The notes: a model not told the origin generated them from the sequence alone. Positions 45,288 to 58,890 are shown, counted from the stretch's first letter. The stretch: DNA of 64,000 nucleotides from Cryptomeria japonica (GCF_030272615.1 NC_081409.1:473672573-473736572); one strand, 5' to 3'. Program-made: numbers and translations.

Positions 45288-48034
45288 TGTAATGCCCCGC
45301 CTAGGAACCCTAAAGGAACTAACCTAACTAACTCAACTAAGAAGAGAAATAGTTTTTTTTAAACATCTTAAAGTGTATTCTAATTTAATACTCTATTAAA
45401 GATAACATTATGAACTTAAATGCACAAGAAGAAAGAAAGAAAACCAAACCATCTTCTAAGGTTCCTTAACGTTGTTACTTAACAACTCATAAAAGCATGA
45501 AAGGAAACTATATCTAACATAATTACCAATTTAACCATTCATTATGAAATGAGTATAATGAGAAAGTTAACATATTTTAAAATATTTATTTCCATTCAAT
45601 TTCACTATAATAAGAAACTAATTGCATTCATTTAATCTTTAGGTCTAGGTTCATTTTAGAACCCAAATCCAAATGTTCCTATAATTCCTTTGGACAATAA
45701 ATGACTAACAAATTCTATCCACACTGTACAATAACATCATTTCAACTAGCCACATAAATCCTACAATCATTTTACTTAGATTACATCATTTTTTATCATC
45801 CGCCTCGTAGCTGTATCTGAAATTATAATTACATTTGATATCCGTATAACATAGCATTATTATAAAGAATGTATGAATCTACCTCCAATCTACAAAGTAA
45901 ACTATATCCAAGAGAAGAAACTTGAGTGGGAATAAAATCCAATCCATGCAATGAATAGATCCAAAACACCCGATGGAAGTAGGCAACTACCACCCAACCA
46001 TGTGGAACCCGAAGGCCCACCCCCCGTGCTAGGAGATAGAAATATTGCCCGCATTCACAAAAGCAAGGGTTAAAAGAATACAAGGTCAATACCTACATCC
46101 ATGGGATAAAAACAAAAATAAAGAAACACATAAGATGCACAACATAACAAGGATAACTTAACAAGGAAAACTCAATATGGACAACTCCAGAGGACTCACA
46201 ATATGCAACACAAGGGTAGGACACTAGTGCTCACAAGGGAAGAGTACCATCACATAGCCTCATTATGAGTTATCCTCGTAGTCTCTTTAGACCCCGGCCC
46301 CCATCCTATTTTATCCTAGTAGTCTCTCCCAACCCTGACCACTCATACAAGACTCATGTGAAACCAACATACCTTTCATGAGCACAAGGTAGTTGATCTT
46401 GCCATTCCAGGCCTTCCCAATCTCATCCTAAGCCTAAAAAAGCACTCAAGGCCATGAGTGGGGAATTACCATTATCTTGATTAATGTGAAATACTACCTG
46501 AACCCCTATTTACATTAATTAAGGTTATCACTTGTCAAAACAACTCACTCAATGGGTTGTCCTGGTAATCACTTAGTATCCCGACTCCCATGGAGAGCCA
46601 GTCTCCCTTATGACACTATACCTACCTAAAACAAAGCATAAGAACAAGATATAACATGAAGAATCATAAAATTAACATCATAATTTGATTCAATTAAGTC
46701 TCATAATAGAGATCTGAAACAACATTGCTTCAACAAAGCATCAATATCAATATCCCAACAATCAACCACATAGGCCTCAATCCAATAGAGTAATATCATG
46801 AGATAAGACCAAAAGATAGTCAAGAAACCATATAAATCCATAACATAATCAAATACAGACCATCTAATTATAATTTTTACTAACAATCAGAACACAAACC
46901 CATTACCCAGCCTCTGGAGCCCCGGGAGACACCCAAAAACCAAAAATCACTAAAATGACTCATACCCCAACACTTATGCACATGCAGGCCTGATTTGCAC
47001 CCTTATAGGATTGATTTTTGCCCTATTAAGCCTAATTTGTCCCCTTTTAAGTCTGAATTGTGCCCTTTTAGGTCTGACTTGTGCCCTTGTAGGTCTAACT
47101 TGTGCCCTTGTAGGCATGTTTTGTGCCCTTGTGCAAAAACTAGGGTTTCCAAAAAAACTTGGGCTTTGACCAATCAATAGACCAATAAAATGATTCAATT
47201 TACATAATATAATCAAGATCCATTTGATATGTATGAGACTAATGTCTATAAAATAATTTAAATAGTAAAAATATAAACATTTTGATAATACAAGATTTCA
47301 ATCTCTAAAACTGTTGATTTCAATCTCTAAAACTGTATGTTTAAAACTACGCAATGATGAAGGGAAAATAATTTTTTTCAAATAATCAAACAAAAAACCA
47401 TACAACCTCATTTATAGAATATAATATAGTATTCACATACACATAAAAAACATTTGCAATCATTACTTTTACTTCCATTTCAAATAAATAAGAGAAAAGC
47501 ATAGAAAACCTACCTCAAATAGGAGTAAATAGGAATGAAATTGAAGAAGATAAAAGTTGCAGACAATCTCCAATCAAATCCATAAATCCAAAAGCCTTCA
47601 CACTCCAAATCCAATCCAACAATCCAATCCTCAAATCATCCCTTACAAATCTCCTCAACAATCCAATTCAAAATCCTCATAAAAAATTCTCCAAAGTTTC
47701 CAGCCAATTCTCTTCACAAAATCTCTCTAAAAATAAAAAACAATGGAAACACCATAAACCTCTCAACCATCTCATGGGAAAAACCAACTCCTAGCTCCCA
47801 AAAATATTAATTAAAGTCAAAAATCGTTAATACCCACTCAACCAATTAAAACTCAAGAAATAATAATGCATAAAATGCTAATCCAGAGTTTGGTTTGTGG
47901 AATTAGGGTTTCCCACTAAACAAAAATTCAAAACATAAAAATACAATTGCAAATATAACTATAACTTCCTTAAAAATAGCCACCACAAGAGAGGCATCAA
48001 AAAAATTCATTAAAAGGGAAATATTACATTATAC
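45288..48034 (+). repeat. Possible long LTR or other repeat, TGTAAT...ATTACA
   Basis: The block starts TGTAATGCCCCGCC about 390 bp after the gypsy integrase and could end at GAAATATTACA near 48034, giving inverted TGTAAT/ATTACA ends. No second copy or matching duplication is visible, so the borders are tentative. Inside are only short ORFs and a 21-bp minisatellite. Confidence 0.3.
46992..47138. repeat. Minisatellite: seven units of 21 bp
   Basis: Seven consecutive 21-bp units, each with TTGTGCCCTTNTAGG-like sequence. The period keeps reading frames open on both strands, giving heptapeptides such as LCPCRSN (plus) and RAQVRPT (minus). Units toward the right are more alike. Confidence 0.9.
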
Positions 48035-48589
48035 ACATATATGCATCAACTTAAACCTTTAGATCGACAATATTGAAAAAATGGCGAGAGTGGGATTCAG
48101 GGGCAGAAGCGAAGGACAATTTGGCGGCAAGAGCAAAGCGCAGGCCAAAAATCGTGAATAATTTCATTAGGTCTCAATAAATAGGGTGAGCTTTGAACCT
48201 GTCAAGATGGGAGGAACGAATGGAACAAAGCATAAAAATGGAGTGAGGAAATGGACCAGGCAATCCCAGTGGAGACATTTAAAGCAAAAATCAATAATGG
48301 ATGGCAGGCGTACAATAATGCAGGATTTGGATTGAATATTGGTGGCAAGAATCTTTGAACCCCCCTCCAAATCAGTATGGTCAATATAGACCACAATGGT
48401 TCTATGAGAAAGGTCTATAGGTTGATAAACTATACCACCCCTATGCAAAGAAACAACCGACATATTACAGATAGAATAGGGGTCCAAGATCGAGGGCAAT
48501 AAATAGTTTAGGATGCCCAGAAACAAAGGCCCCCATGGTCCAGACCAAGTATTAACTGAAGACCCCAATTGTAATCGCAACCTCAAAAT
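48035..48589. other. Unassigned stretch before the LINE remnant
   Basis: A minus-strand open stretch of 139 codons (48586-48167) has no recognised motif. The sequence could be 5' LINE sequence read on the wrong strand. Nothing firm. Confidence 0.3.
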
Positions 48590-49710
48590 GAATGGCTAAC
48601 TTCCTTGTAGGAATGGAGAGACAAGGGTTTTCATAAGGGGAAGAATGGGTGGTTGAGGAAAACAGCGATTCCAGAAGTTGATGTTTCGCTCAATTAGAAA
48701 TCAAAAAATGGGAAGAAGGTGATGCCAAAGTAGAGCAAGTAAAAAGGGGAGGAAATCAAAGGCAAAGGTGTGCTAGATGATGGAGAGGGACCTTCTTGAG
48801 GTTCAGAGCCAATTACTAGTAAGACTTCATCAAAATACCCTTTCACATTGCATATTGAAGATGGAGTAGTTAAGAAAAATAAAGAATTTTTGGAGAAAGT
48901 AGGGATTTTCATTAAATAGGGAGGGATTAGTAAGAAAATCTGGGAAGATATTCGGAGATGGTGCCATGATCAATGGGAGAAGAAGATTATGAGAAAATCA
49001 ATGGCAAACCGATTTTTCTTGGTTTCCTTTGCTTCCCATGAGGATAAACTGAAGGCACTGAGATCTGCTCCTTTGTTTATGGATGGGACTCAAATGCACC
49101 TCTTTGACTGGAAACCAAATTTTAATACTTGGGAAATCTCAATTGCAGAAACCTCTTCATGGTTCCAACTTTACAATCTACCATCAGAATACTAGGGAGA
49201 TGAGATTATTAGAGACATTGGAAGAAAACTGGGAAAATTCCTCTTTTTGGATAGACCTCTAGAGGATTAGAAATTGGGGTTGTTTTTTTAGAATATGTGT
49301 GAGTGTCTCAAATAATGTAGGGGTCCCATTAGAGATCAAACTAATATCTGAAACCGAAAGCTAAAAACAAGCAATTCATAGGGAAGATAATTTATGTTTG
49401 TGCCCCAAGTGTAAGTCAATAGCCCACAATACAGATAGATGCTTCTCCTCGGTCCCAGTAAATAGCCTTCACAAATTTGACCAAACATAAATTTGCCTCA
49501 AGCGTGAGGGCAAGCCACTTGGAGTACCTTTATCGGATATGGAAAAAGGACTGATCGATCTGATCTGACCAAAAATGAAGAAATTGGAAGAAGACTCAAT
49601 ATTGGTAGAAAGGGATTTTAGGTCAGCAGGGAGTGGTCAAATAGGGAATGAGGAAAGAGAAGAGATTCAGGTAGAGAAGGGTGTAATTTGTTGGTGTTTG
49701 TTCTTGCTAC
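48590..49710 (+). pseudogene. LINE (L1-type) ORF1 remnant with DUF4283-like domain and zinc knuckle
   Basis: The reading is broken by stops and shifts. It includes KIWEDIRRWCHDQWEKKIM, then RFFLVSFASHEDKLKALRS, FDWKPNFNTWEISIAE and WFQLYNLPSEY (48989-49195), the pattern of the DUF4283 domain common in plant L1 ORF1 proteins. Near 49400-49435 lies the knuckle CPKCKSIAHNTDRC (CX2CX4HX4C). No ORF2 endonuclease or reverse transcriptase follows, and no poly-A end is seen, so both ends are undefined. The product would be an RNA-binding chaperone of a LINE; here it is dead. Confidence 0.7.
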
Positions 49711-52336
49711 CCTTAACTCTAAGGACTTTGCCAATGCTTTGTGTCAGGGAGAGGACATTTAGCACCAATTCAAACTATCAACAAGCTCAGGACAAGAAAA
49801 TTCAACATTAATAAGGCCCTTTTGTGCCTTCTTCACTTTGAGCTCTACCCAACTTAGGAGGGTATTCCCAATATGTCCAGAAGCTTAAGGCTTCACAATT
49901 CAGCATAATGGTAGAGATTTCCCAGTTCTTGTAAGGTGATCATTTTATGAATAATAGACATATATCCCTAATCCCATTTTCATTAGAATTGACTAAGAAA
50001 TTGATTCATGTGGTGCAAGGATGCAAGAGATACATCAAGCATGCATCACTATCACAATCCCTTGTTTACAAAAAGGAAAAATGAGAGAGATAATTTCATA
50101 TGATATAATTATTCTAAAACATCCCTAGGATAAACTATAGTCTAGTGCCTATGTTCAGGTACAGAGTCAAAATGAGAATGAAAATACACCCATATTTCAA
50201 AACTCAAATTAGGGGACCTACAACATAGTAATGCCTAACATCAACACAATCCCTTGATTTATCATACTCCCATTCTTATTTATCTTATGAATCCTCAATG
50301 AATTCATTGCAACTCACACACATAATTTAACTCCTTCCTTGAAGGATACACATGAGCAGGTCTACACGATATTAGAAAATATTACGGCAAACTAACATAT
50401 CCTCAATATATTAATTCGCATATTTTTAAAGAAAATACATAGGAGACAGAAAATGCAACAAACTAGAAATATTTTTCATTGCTAACTAAAAATTTATAGA
50501 GTACAATATATCATTCATCATCTGCAGTATTACCCACATAACCCTGGCCTAACAACAAACTAAAGAAACCTATCCCCAAATGTGGAAAATTTTCAGAACC
50601 CTTAATTATAGCCCTGGTATTCCTTTTATAGAAAGCAAGGAATTCACAAGCTACATGTTGTTTACATCTAGCATTTTTTTATGACACATCCTTTAACCTA
50701 TAACAAAAAAAAGAACCTTCTACAGGGCAAGGAAAAGATATGTGCATCCAAAAGCATTCTATTGTAGCTTAATCATCTATGAGTCGTGTCACCATCATGC
50801 TGCAAATGTCTCCAAATGGAGGCATGAGTTGCACCATTCCAACTAGCAGAGGAATCCAAAAGCCTTGAAGAGGTGTCCCACCGGAAAAGAAGCTAAGCAT
50901 CCCCAAAACTAAAGGAGGAACTCATAGTCCTAGACTAGTAGCAATGAAAATGGAAAGAGGAGCTTACAAGTGAATCTTGTGAATAGAGGAAGGCTCGCAT
51001 TTTCCATAATCTTGCAACATCGTACCAAAGTTGCATATGAACCATCCACTCCCCCTGGCTACCCTTTTCCACTACCTTTGTGTCACCTTGTGGTGCAAGG
51101 GAAAAAAAGGATAACCCTTGAAAGGTTCCTTAAGACTGAAAAAGGCCTTTAAAGACCCCCTGTGGTTATCCATCTCCTTTTCAACACCCCTGGTTATACA
51201 ACAACTCAACGACATAATTTCCAACCGCTGTCATAAAATCTACACACAGTGAACACATAATCCTACTGTTTCATTTCTAAAACAATTACCATACACACTT
51301 GCATAACAGTTTCCATTGTTTATACTAGTAGAAATACAAATCTGTTAGCTTTATATGAAAACCTGAGAATTCTAAAAATAGCACATACTACGCTACTCAC
51401 ACACGCGAACTTTTCTTTTGGGTTGTGCTTTGAAATTCCTTTTACCTTGCCAACTGTAAATTTCAGAAGATATGAACACATGCAACTTGCTTCACTGCTG
51501 TTTTGAAATCCATATGCTTAAAGCCAACATAGACTTTTCATTTACTTTTCTCAATTTTATCTCAAACAGGCAATCCTGTCATGATTTTGTTGTCCTTATG
51601 CCCCAAATTTCATATCCCTTTTAATCAAGGTCTGCACTTGATTGGACACTTAGCTTTTATGCATGTCTATCTTTATGATGGTTTCTTAGATCCCAAGGAA
51701 CCATGCCTTTTTCTCAAGATCACAAAATCTTCATCATCCACTTCACTAAGCACCAAGTTTGCAATTTTAAACCTCAATCGTTGATGCAATCTACGCAAAT
51801 AAATCAAATGGTTAAGTTGGCTTTGAAATCCACATGGACATCTACTATGCCATTTTGAACAATCATAGGAGACCTATCGCCTACCCACAAGCTCTCAATC
51901 TTCTTCCACCTTTCTCCTGCAGAAGTGTGGGTTATTCATTTGTCAGCTTTGTCATCACTTACGGGCCCACTAATTTTCAAAATTCCAATTGGATGCATGA
52001 GCGAGGCTATGGGTTACTCAACTCCAACTTATCATCATGGACTTTATCCATTCCGCAAGCCCATGAACTCTGGCTTGACCATCACAAAACACCTCGCAGG
52101 AATGAGAGATCCATCCTAGTCCATCAACGTGCAACCCACAAACTTGCAACAAACAAGTTATTCATTGAAATAACCCTACGGAGGTGAGGGGTCCTTCTAA
52201 TAAACAACTCATTACCAACACCCACAAGCCTGCAAAACAACGATGATCGAAGACTGTCAAAAGTGCACGGGTGCAGAATCAACTACCACCTGCAAAAGAT
52301 ATAACCCGCAGGGCCACGATGTGAATATTGAGAGAC
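49711..52336. other. Unassigned 2.6-kb stretch
   Basis: No recognised domain, LTR pair or tandem repeat. The longest open stretch is 117 codons at 51834-52187 (plus), without a known motif; it is not called a gene. TGTCAA at 52255 could be the outer end of the LTR of element G (whose inner end reads TTGACA at 61548-61553), which would give an LTR of about 465 bp split by element E. That is speculative. Confidence 0.3.
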
Positions 52337-52341
52337 ACAAG

Positions 52342-53772
52342 TGTTGGATATTATTGGCATATGATGAACCGACATGTCGATATGATGATAATGTATGTTG
52401 TCATTAATGTCAAATAAGTGTAAGTGAACTGATGTGCAGATTGGAAGAAGTTCGTGAACTGGTATGAAGAGGCAAGAGGAGATTCAGTGAATTGGTGTCG
52501 GGGTTTCACTAAGTGTGATTACCGGTTGGTAGTCTCGGCTCTATGCTTATCGGTTTGGTGATCTAGCTTGTGCGATGAACTGATGATACTCTGTGATGAG
52601 TTAGCTAAGAGATGTGATCAAGGTGCCATGTCAGCTTTGTGCACGTGAAGGATTGAGGCATAAGAAGATCGACCGCATTTGAATTCTACCTCAAGAATGA
52701 TCATTCTTCTTAGTGGTATAAGAAGAGAGCGTGATGGGTTACTAATTCCCATGTGTGGTGATGAATGAACGATGCATATTGTCTTGTGATCTGTTTGAAA
52801 TTGTAATGCTCTATGCAATATGTTTGGATGGTCAGGATTGGACCGCCTATGTTGTAAACCTAAGATGCTTAGAGTTTAGGGTTTATGTTACCGACCTATC
52901 TGTTGTCTATAAGGTCGATGATGTTTGTTATTGAGAAGTTGTTGGAAAATGTTGTGTGTATGTATCTGAGTGAAGAGATACTTGATACTTGCCAGACTAG
53001 TAAGAGGGAAACTACAGAGTGTGATTGTAGAGTAGAGGATATGAAAAGGATCTGCCTTGGCATGTAGTGTTGTTATCAGATCATAGTTTTTTCTGTTGTT
53101 TTCTAATCATTTCAATAGATGGAAAATCCCTTTACCGAGTAGCTTTAACAGGATTATTGTAAAACCTGTAGCTAGGTGACTCAAGATCATTAAGTTATTT
53201 AAATCCTCTAGCGAGGTAACCTTTAACAGGGTATATAGCCATCCCTTAACCGGGTGATCTCTAACAGGATCGGTTCCTAGCAGAACCTTTTTGTAAAGTC
53301 TTTAACCGGACTAGGCTCCTAACAGGGCGAGCTTCAAAAGAGTTCAAAACAAGCTTGTGGGTGTTCATCCCTATCGTGGTTTTTCCCATTTGGGTTTCCA
53401 CATGAAAATTTTGTGTGTTATGTGTTATGCATTTTTCATGTGATGTTTATGAAGTATTTGGTTGAAAGATTATGCATGCAGGGTTGATAGGTTACGATAT
53501 TTTTAGTATACCACATGCATATGTTTATGGGTGAATTTGATGTTGCGTAATTGATCATATTTGAAGTATTCAAACCTATCAGTTTATGGTGTCTGGTGTC
53601 TTACTGTGTTTAACTGGTATCACCATGATTAAGTTTAGTAATGGTGATAACCAGTTGGTTTTGGTTTTTCTTTAGCTAGATAAGTTGTTAAGAGAGTTTT
53701 TACTTGTACTGATTCACACCCCCCCCCCTCTCAGTACTAGTTGGGGTATCTGTTGTTCATCATTATTCATCA
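52342..53772 (+). repeat. 5' LTR of element E
   Basis: This 1,431-bp LTR runs from TGTTGGATATTATTGGC to TTATTCATCA. A possible TATA is TCTATAAGG at 52906-52914. Near 53110-53340 there is a run of AACAGG and CTTTAACCGG words. Near the end GTACTGA, a C-run of about 10, then TCAGTAC form a C-loop hairpin (53706-53737). Confidence 0.93.
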
Positions 53773-53774
53773 AT

Positions 53775-53786
53775 TGGTATCAGAGC
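53775..53786 (+). other. Primer-binding site of element E
   Basis: TGGTATCAGAGC, complementary to initiator tRNA-Met, two bases after the LTR. Confidence 0.93.
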
Positions 53787-53843
53787 ACCTCCAGGTCCTT
53801 GGTGATATAAGCTTAACCGCTTGAGGTAAAAGATCCTACTGTA

Positions 53844-56800
53844 ATGATGAAGAGGGAAGGTCCTAAGTTCAATAGAGATAACTTTAAGATATGGAAGGAC
53901 AGAATGAAGATTTACATCATGAGTATGGGTGCTTAACACTGGAGCTATGTTGAGAATGCATTTGTGACTCCCACTGGCACTTTGACTGATGATCAGAAGA
54001 GAGAAATCTAGGAAAATGGGCAAGTCATGGAAGCCCTTATCAGCAGCTTGTCAGACATTGAGTTTATTGATGTTAAAGACAAGGACACACCTAAGGATGT
54101 ATGGGATACACTGGAAAACATCTATGGTGGTGATGAGCATGTAAAGAAAGCTAAGGAAGAAATCCTTAGAGGTAAATTTGAGGATATGAGGATGGTTGAA
54201 GGTGAAACCATTCAGCAGTATGGCATTAGGATTAAGACTGTGGTTGGTGATATCAAAAACACTAGTGGAACTATTGATGATACCACTATTGTTAGTAAAG
54301 TCCTTAGATCATGATTACCAATCTATGCAATCAGAGTTGTTGTTATCTAGGAACTGAGGTCTATTGATAAGACCAAGGTATCCTTAGATTCTATTATTGC
54401 AAAATTAACTGCATATGAGTTGAATAGCTATGATGGTAGTGTTCAGAAGATTGAGTCAACCTTTAAAGCATCTATTGTACCATCCAGAAAAGGAAAAGAA
54501 ACTAGTACCAATTATGAATCCATACAATGCAGAGATATGGATGATGAAGAGATTCTGATGGAGTTCGAAGCTCTTCTTGCTAAAAGACTTCCGAAGGGAA
54601 CCAAAAAATATAGAGGTAAACTTCCTTTGAAATGTTTTTCCTGCAATAAGATAGGACATATATCTATAAATTGCCCTAACAATGACAATAAGGATAAATC
54701 AGAGAGGTTCAGAAAGTATAAAGGAGGAAACATAATAAATTATCTAGTTGTTGTGGATGAAGGTGTCACCGATGAAGAATGAGAAGATGAAGAAAATGAA
54801 GCCATAGTGTTTGTAGTAGTAAAGGAAGAAGTGTCCGACAAGAAAGCTCTTGTCTCTTGCATTGACAACTCCAATGAGTGGATAATTGATAGTGGTTGAT
54901 CTCACCATATGACTGGCGACCAGAGAAAGTTTTTGTCTCTGGAGGAATATGATGGAGGTGTTGTCAGATTTGGCAATGATTCACCGTGCTTGGTAAAAGG
55001 TAAAGGATCCATCTCACTGAATGGAAAGAGCAATGCAGATGATGTCTACTGGGTAGAAGGTCTTAAGAATAACCTGTTGAGTGTTGCTCAGCTGAATGAC
55101 AAAGGATTAATTCTGGTATTCAAATGTGGAATTTGCAGTATAATTGGGAAGAGTGGTGAAGTTATTGCGACTGGTAAGAAGACCAGAGGTAACTTATTTC
55201 AATTGAATGCCAAGATAAGTCGGTGTCTAATGGCTAAGTTTGATGATAGTTAAATATGGCATAGGAGACTCTGTCATATGAACTTTGACAACATTGTTAT
55301 AGCCAGTAAGATCAAGGCGGTAAGAGGATTACTGTTGCTAGACAAACCTTATAATTCTTTGTGCAGAGAGTGTCAACTTGGGAAGATGTCTTCCTCAACT
55401 TTTAAAGGAAGTCTTTCTCAGTAGAAAATTTACTTGATCTTGTGCATACTGATTTGTGTGGTCCTATGAAAACTAGAAGTATTTAGGGAGATAGGTATTT
55501 TATGATTCTTACTGATGACTTCTCAAGAATGATGTGGGTCACATTATTGAAAGACAAGTCTGAAGCATTTGGAAAGTTCAAAGCTTTCAGAGCATTAGTA
55601 GAGAAAGAAAGTGGTAAAAAGATAAAGTGCCTGAGAACTGATCAAGGAGGAGAATTTAATTCTGATGAATTCAATAAGTATTGTGAAGATAATGCTATCA
55701 AGAGACAGTTGTCTGCCCCAAGGACACCACAACAGAATGGCATAGCAGAAAGAAATAATAGGTTGTAGTTGAAGTGGCTAAAACAATGTTGATCCAAGGA
55801 AAGGTAGCTCACAATTTTTGGAGAGAAGCAGTGAGCACTGCAGTCTATACTATGAACCGGGTACTCATCAATAAAGGCAAAGATAAAACCCCTTATGAGT
55901 ATTGGACTGGGAAAACTCCCACTATGAGTTACTTTAAAGTGTTTGGTAGTAAGTGCTATATCAAGAGAGGTGAGCATTTGAGAAAATTTGATGCAAAATG
56001 TGATGAAGGAATATTTGTGGGATATTCCACTAAGAGAAAAGCTCTCAAGGTTACAACAATAGAACTTAGAAAATTGTTGAAAGTATCAATGTTAGGGTTG
56101 ATGAATCCCCTGAGGAACCTAAGGTAACATGCAGCGAAGAAGTAGAAGATGAACCGGGTATAGCCTTCTGGGAACCGGTTAAGAAAGAAACTTGTAAATA
56201 TCTTAGTGTTCCTATATCGGTAGAAGCTGCAGTAAGAGAAGAAGAAGAAGTTAGTGAAGAAGAAGAAGAAAAGCTAGGAGATCAAGCTAGAGTCATTCCC
56301 AGATATGTGAAGCTACACCATGATCCAAAGCAAATCATAGGAGATAAAGATGCAGGGATAATCACAAGAAGGAAAGTGAAGGAGAACTCCTGCATGATTT
56401 CTAAATTTGAACCCAAGACTTCTAGAGAAGCTCTTACAGATGAAGACTGGATTAAAGCAATGGAAGAGGAGCTAGATCAGATAGAAAAGAATGCAACATG
56501 GTCTTTGGTGCCCAGACTCGAACATAAAAATGTCATAGGTACCAAATGGGTCTTCAGGAATAAGTTGAATGAAGAAGGAACAGTTGTCAGAAATAAGGCT
56601 AGGCTTGTATATAAGGGATACGCTCAGGAGGAGGGAGAAGATTATGGAGAAACCTTTGCTCCTGTGGCTAAACTAGAAGGTGTTTGAATGCTACTTGCAT
56701 TTACAGCATTTAAGGGATTTAAGGTCTATCAGATGGATGTGAAGTCTTCTTTTCTGAATGGAATCCTAGAAGAAGAAGTGTATATAAAGCAACCAGAACG

Positions 56801-57942
56801 GTTTGCCTTATCAGAAGATAGTGACATGGTGTGTAGATTACACAGATCCTTGTATGGAGTAAAACAGATACCTAGGGCATGGTATGAAATACTACACACT
56901 CATCTTGTCAAGATTGGATTTTAGAGAACAAGTGAAGATAGCAACATCTACTTGAAATCAAAACGTGATCAGATTCTGATTTGTGAAGTGTTTGTGGATG
57001 ACAATCTTTGAAGGAGATGATAAAATGAGTCATGCGTTTGCAAATGAAATGAAGAAAGAATTTGAGATGTCTTTAATAGGAGAGATAAAATTCTTCATTG
57101 GTTTACAGATTCAGCAAATGAAAGAGGGTATCTTTATTACCCAGTCCAAGTATGTCAAAGAGGTATTGAAGACTTTTGGCATGGAGGAAAGCAAACCGAT
57201 TGGTACACCGATGGTGACTGGCTATAAACTGACCAAGGAAGATGATTCAACACTGGTGAATGAAAAAGAGTATCAGTCAATGATCAGTAAACTGCACTAT
57301 GTGGTGCACAGCAGACCAGATATTGCTCATGCAGTGGGCATAGTAGCTCATTTTCAAAAATGTCTAAGAGAATCCCACTTGGTAGCTGTGAAGAGGATTC
57401 TTAGATATCTGAACAAAAAAATTGATTATGGATTGTGGTATCCATATAATGGTGACTATAATCTCAAAGTATATACCAATGCCGATTGGGCAGGTAATGT
57501 GGACGACCGGAAGAGCACAACCGATGGAGCGTTCTTTCTTGGTGGAAGATTAGTATCATGGACAAGCAAGAAGCAGAGTTATACCTCTCAATCTATAGCT
57601 GAAGCAGGATATGTGGCAACATTTATGAACTGGACTCAAGCAATTTGGATGAAGCATGTATTGGAAGGTTTCAAGGTACCTGTATCTGAACCGGTCAACA
57701 TATTTTGTGATAACACAAGTGCAATAAACATTTCCAAGAATTTGGTATTGCATGCTAGAACTAAGCACATTGAGCTTAAATATCATTTCTTGAGAGAGAA
57801 AGTTCAAAATAAGGAGGTTGTATTACAACACATTTCCAGTAAGGAGCAGCTAGTAGATATATTGACTAAGCCCTTACCGAAGACTACATTTACCTATTTG
57901 AGAGGTGAATTAGGGGTTCTGCCCCTTCATGAAGTCAACTAA
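53844..57942 (+). pseudogene. Copia gag-pol of element E (stops and frameshifts)
   Basis: ATG 53844 opens gag (MMKREGPKFNRDNFKIWKDR). Pieces 54027-54314, 54420-54782 and 54909-55253 stay in this frame between stops. Domains in order: gag with knuckle CFSCNKIGHISINC; protease WIIDSG directly followed by a stop; pre-integrase (LWHRRLCHM-like near 55257); integrase HTDLCGP, LRTDQGGEF and NGIAERNN, which keep D, D and E; RT from 56430 (TKWVFRNKLNEEG, YQMDVKSSFLNG, catalytic FVDD near 56990, followed by a stop); RNase H near 57470-57860. Frame changes lie near 55420, 55770, 56100 and 56940-56980. In RNase H the usual DAD near YTNADWAG is NAD, and AEAEY reads AEAGY. The protein end VLPLHEVN is followed directly by the PPT area, so no env-like ORF is present. 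Confidence 0.9.
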
Positions 57943-58014
57943 GGTTGTGTGCTCTGCACCAATCAAGTACTATATCATCAAATCTTTCAGGATTGATGTG
58001 TTGATGGAAGCTAC

Positions 58015-58202
58015 TCCTTAGGGGGAGCAACATAGTAGATTTTGGAAGCTTATGCCTCTACTTTGGCATTGTTGTCAAAGGGGGACAAGATATATGATAG
58101 TTTTATTAGGAGTAGATATCTGATAATGTAGATACACTGGTCTATGAGGTTTTCAGTTGCATTACTACACTGAGTATTTCCATCAATGCCAAAGGGGGAG
58201 AT
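58015..58202 (+). other. Multiple polypurine tracts of element E
   Basis: CTTAGGGGGAGCAAC near 58018, TGTCAAAGGGGGACAAG near 58074 and AATGCCAAAGGGGGAG at 58185-58200, directly before the 3' LTR. This is a Sirevirus trait and the same pattern as element A. Confidence 0.8.
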
Positions 58203-58571
58203 TGTTGGATATCATTGGCATATGATGAACCGACATGTTGATATGATGATAATGTATGTTTTCATTGATGTTAAATAAGTGTAAGTGAACCGATGTGCAG
58301 ATTGGAAGACATTGGTGAACCGGTATGAAGAGGCGTGAGGAGATTCAGTGAACTGGTGTCGGGGTTTCACTAAGTGTGATTAACAGTTGGTAGTCTTAGC
58401 TCTATGGTTATCGGTTTCGTAATCCAGCTTGTGTGATAAACCAATGATACTCTGTGATGAGTTAGCTAAGAGATGTGATTGAGGTGCCATGCCAGCTTTG
58501 TGCACGTGAAGGATTGAGGCATAAGAATATCGACCGCGTTTGAAGTCTACCTCGGGAATGATCATTCTTCT
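58203..58571 (+). repeat. 3' LTR of element E, part 1
   Basis: From TGTTGGATATCATTGGC to the target site CTTCT (58567-58571), where solo LTR H is inserted. It aligns with 52342-52710. Confidence 0.92.
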
Positions 58572-58890
58572 TGTAGACATCTAAAATGGTGAACGCTTGT
58601 GGAGTCATACTTTAACATTTGCGCATTGCCTTATTTTAGGGTTTTTGCATCGCATTAACATTTCTTCTATGTTGCGCACTTGGTCTTTATCATTTGCCAG
58701 CATCGAGTCCTTCTTCTGCATTCCTCATTTTTCTCGCTTTCGAATTTGGTCTTGTCGATAGCAATCTTCGGTCATGATTTTGGTCGATCTTATCCTATCT
58801 TATCAATGTGCATGCTCATTTATCATCATTTTGGACATCGTCAATCCTAATCGATGATAGAATTAGGGTTTTGTCCTCTTGTTAATCTCA

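Noticed and set aside
45288-46803. Solo LTR with duplication tgaga (45283-45287 and 46799-46803)
   Set aside because: A CA followed by any given 5-mer within 2.5 kb is not rare, and the putative right end lacks inverted similarity to the TGTAAT start.
46974-47216. Arginine-rich repeat protein
   Set aside because: The frame is open only because the minisatellite period is a multiple of three.
49711-52336. Possible host gene
   Set aside because: No recognisable domain, splice-compatible exon series or long ORF; the best ORF has 117 codons with no motif.
53719-53730. C-run as assembly error
   Set aside because: The run occurs at the equivalent place in both LTRs of E and, on the other strand, of A, so it is a real feature; only its exact length is doubtful.
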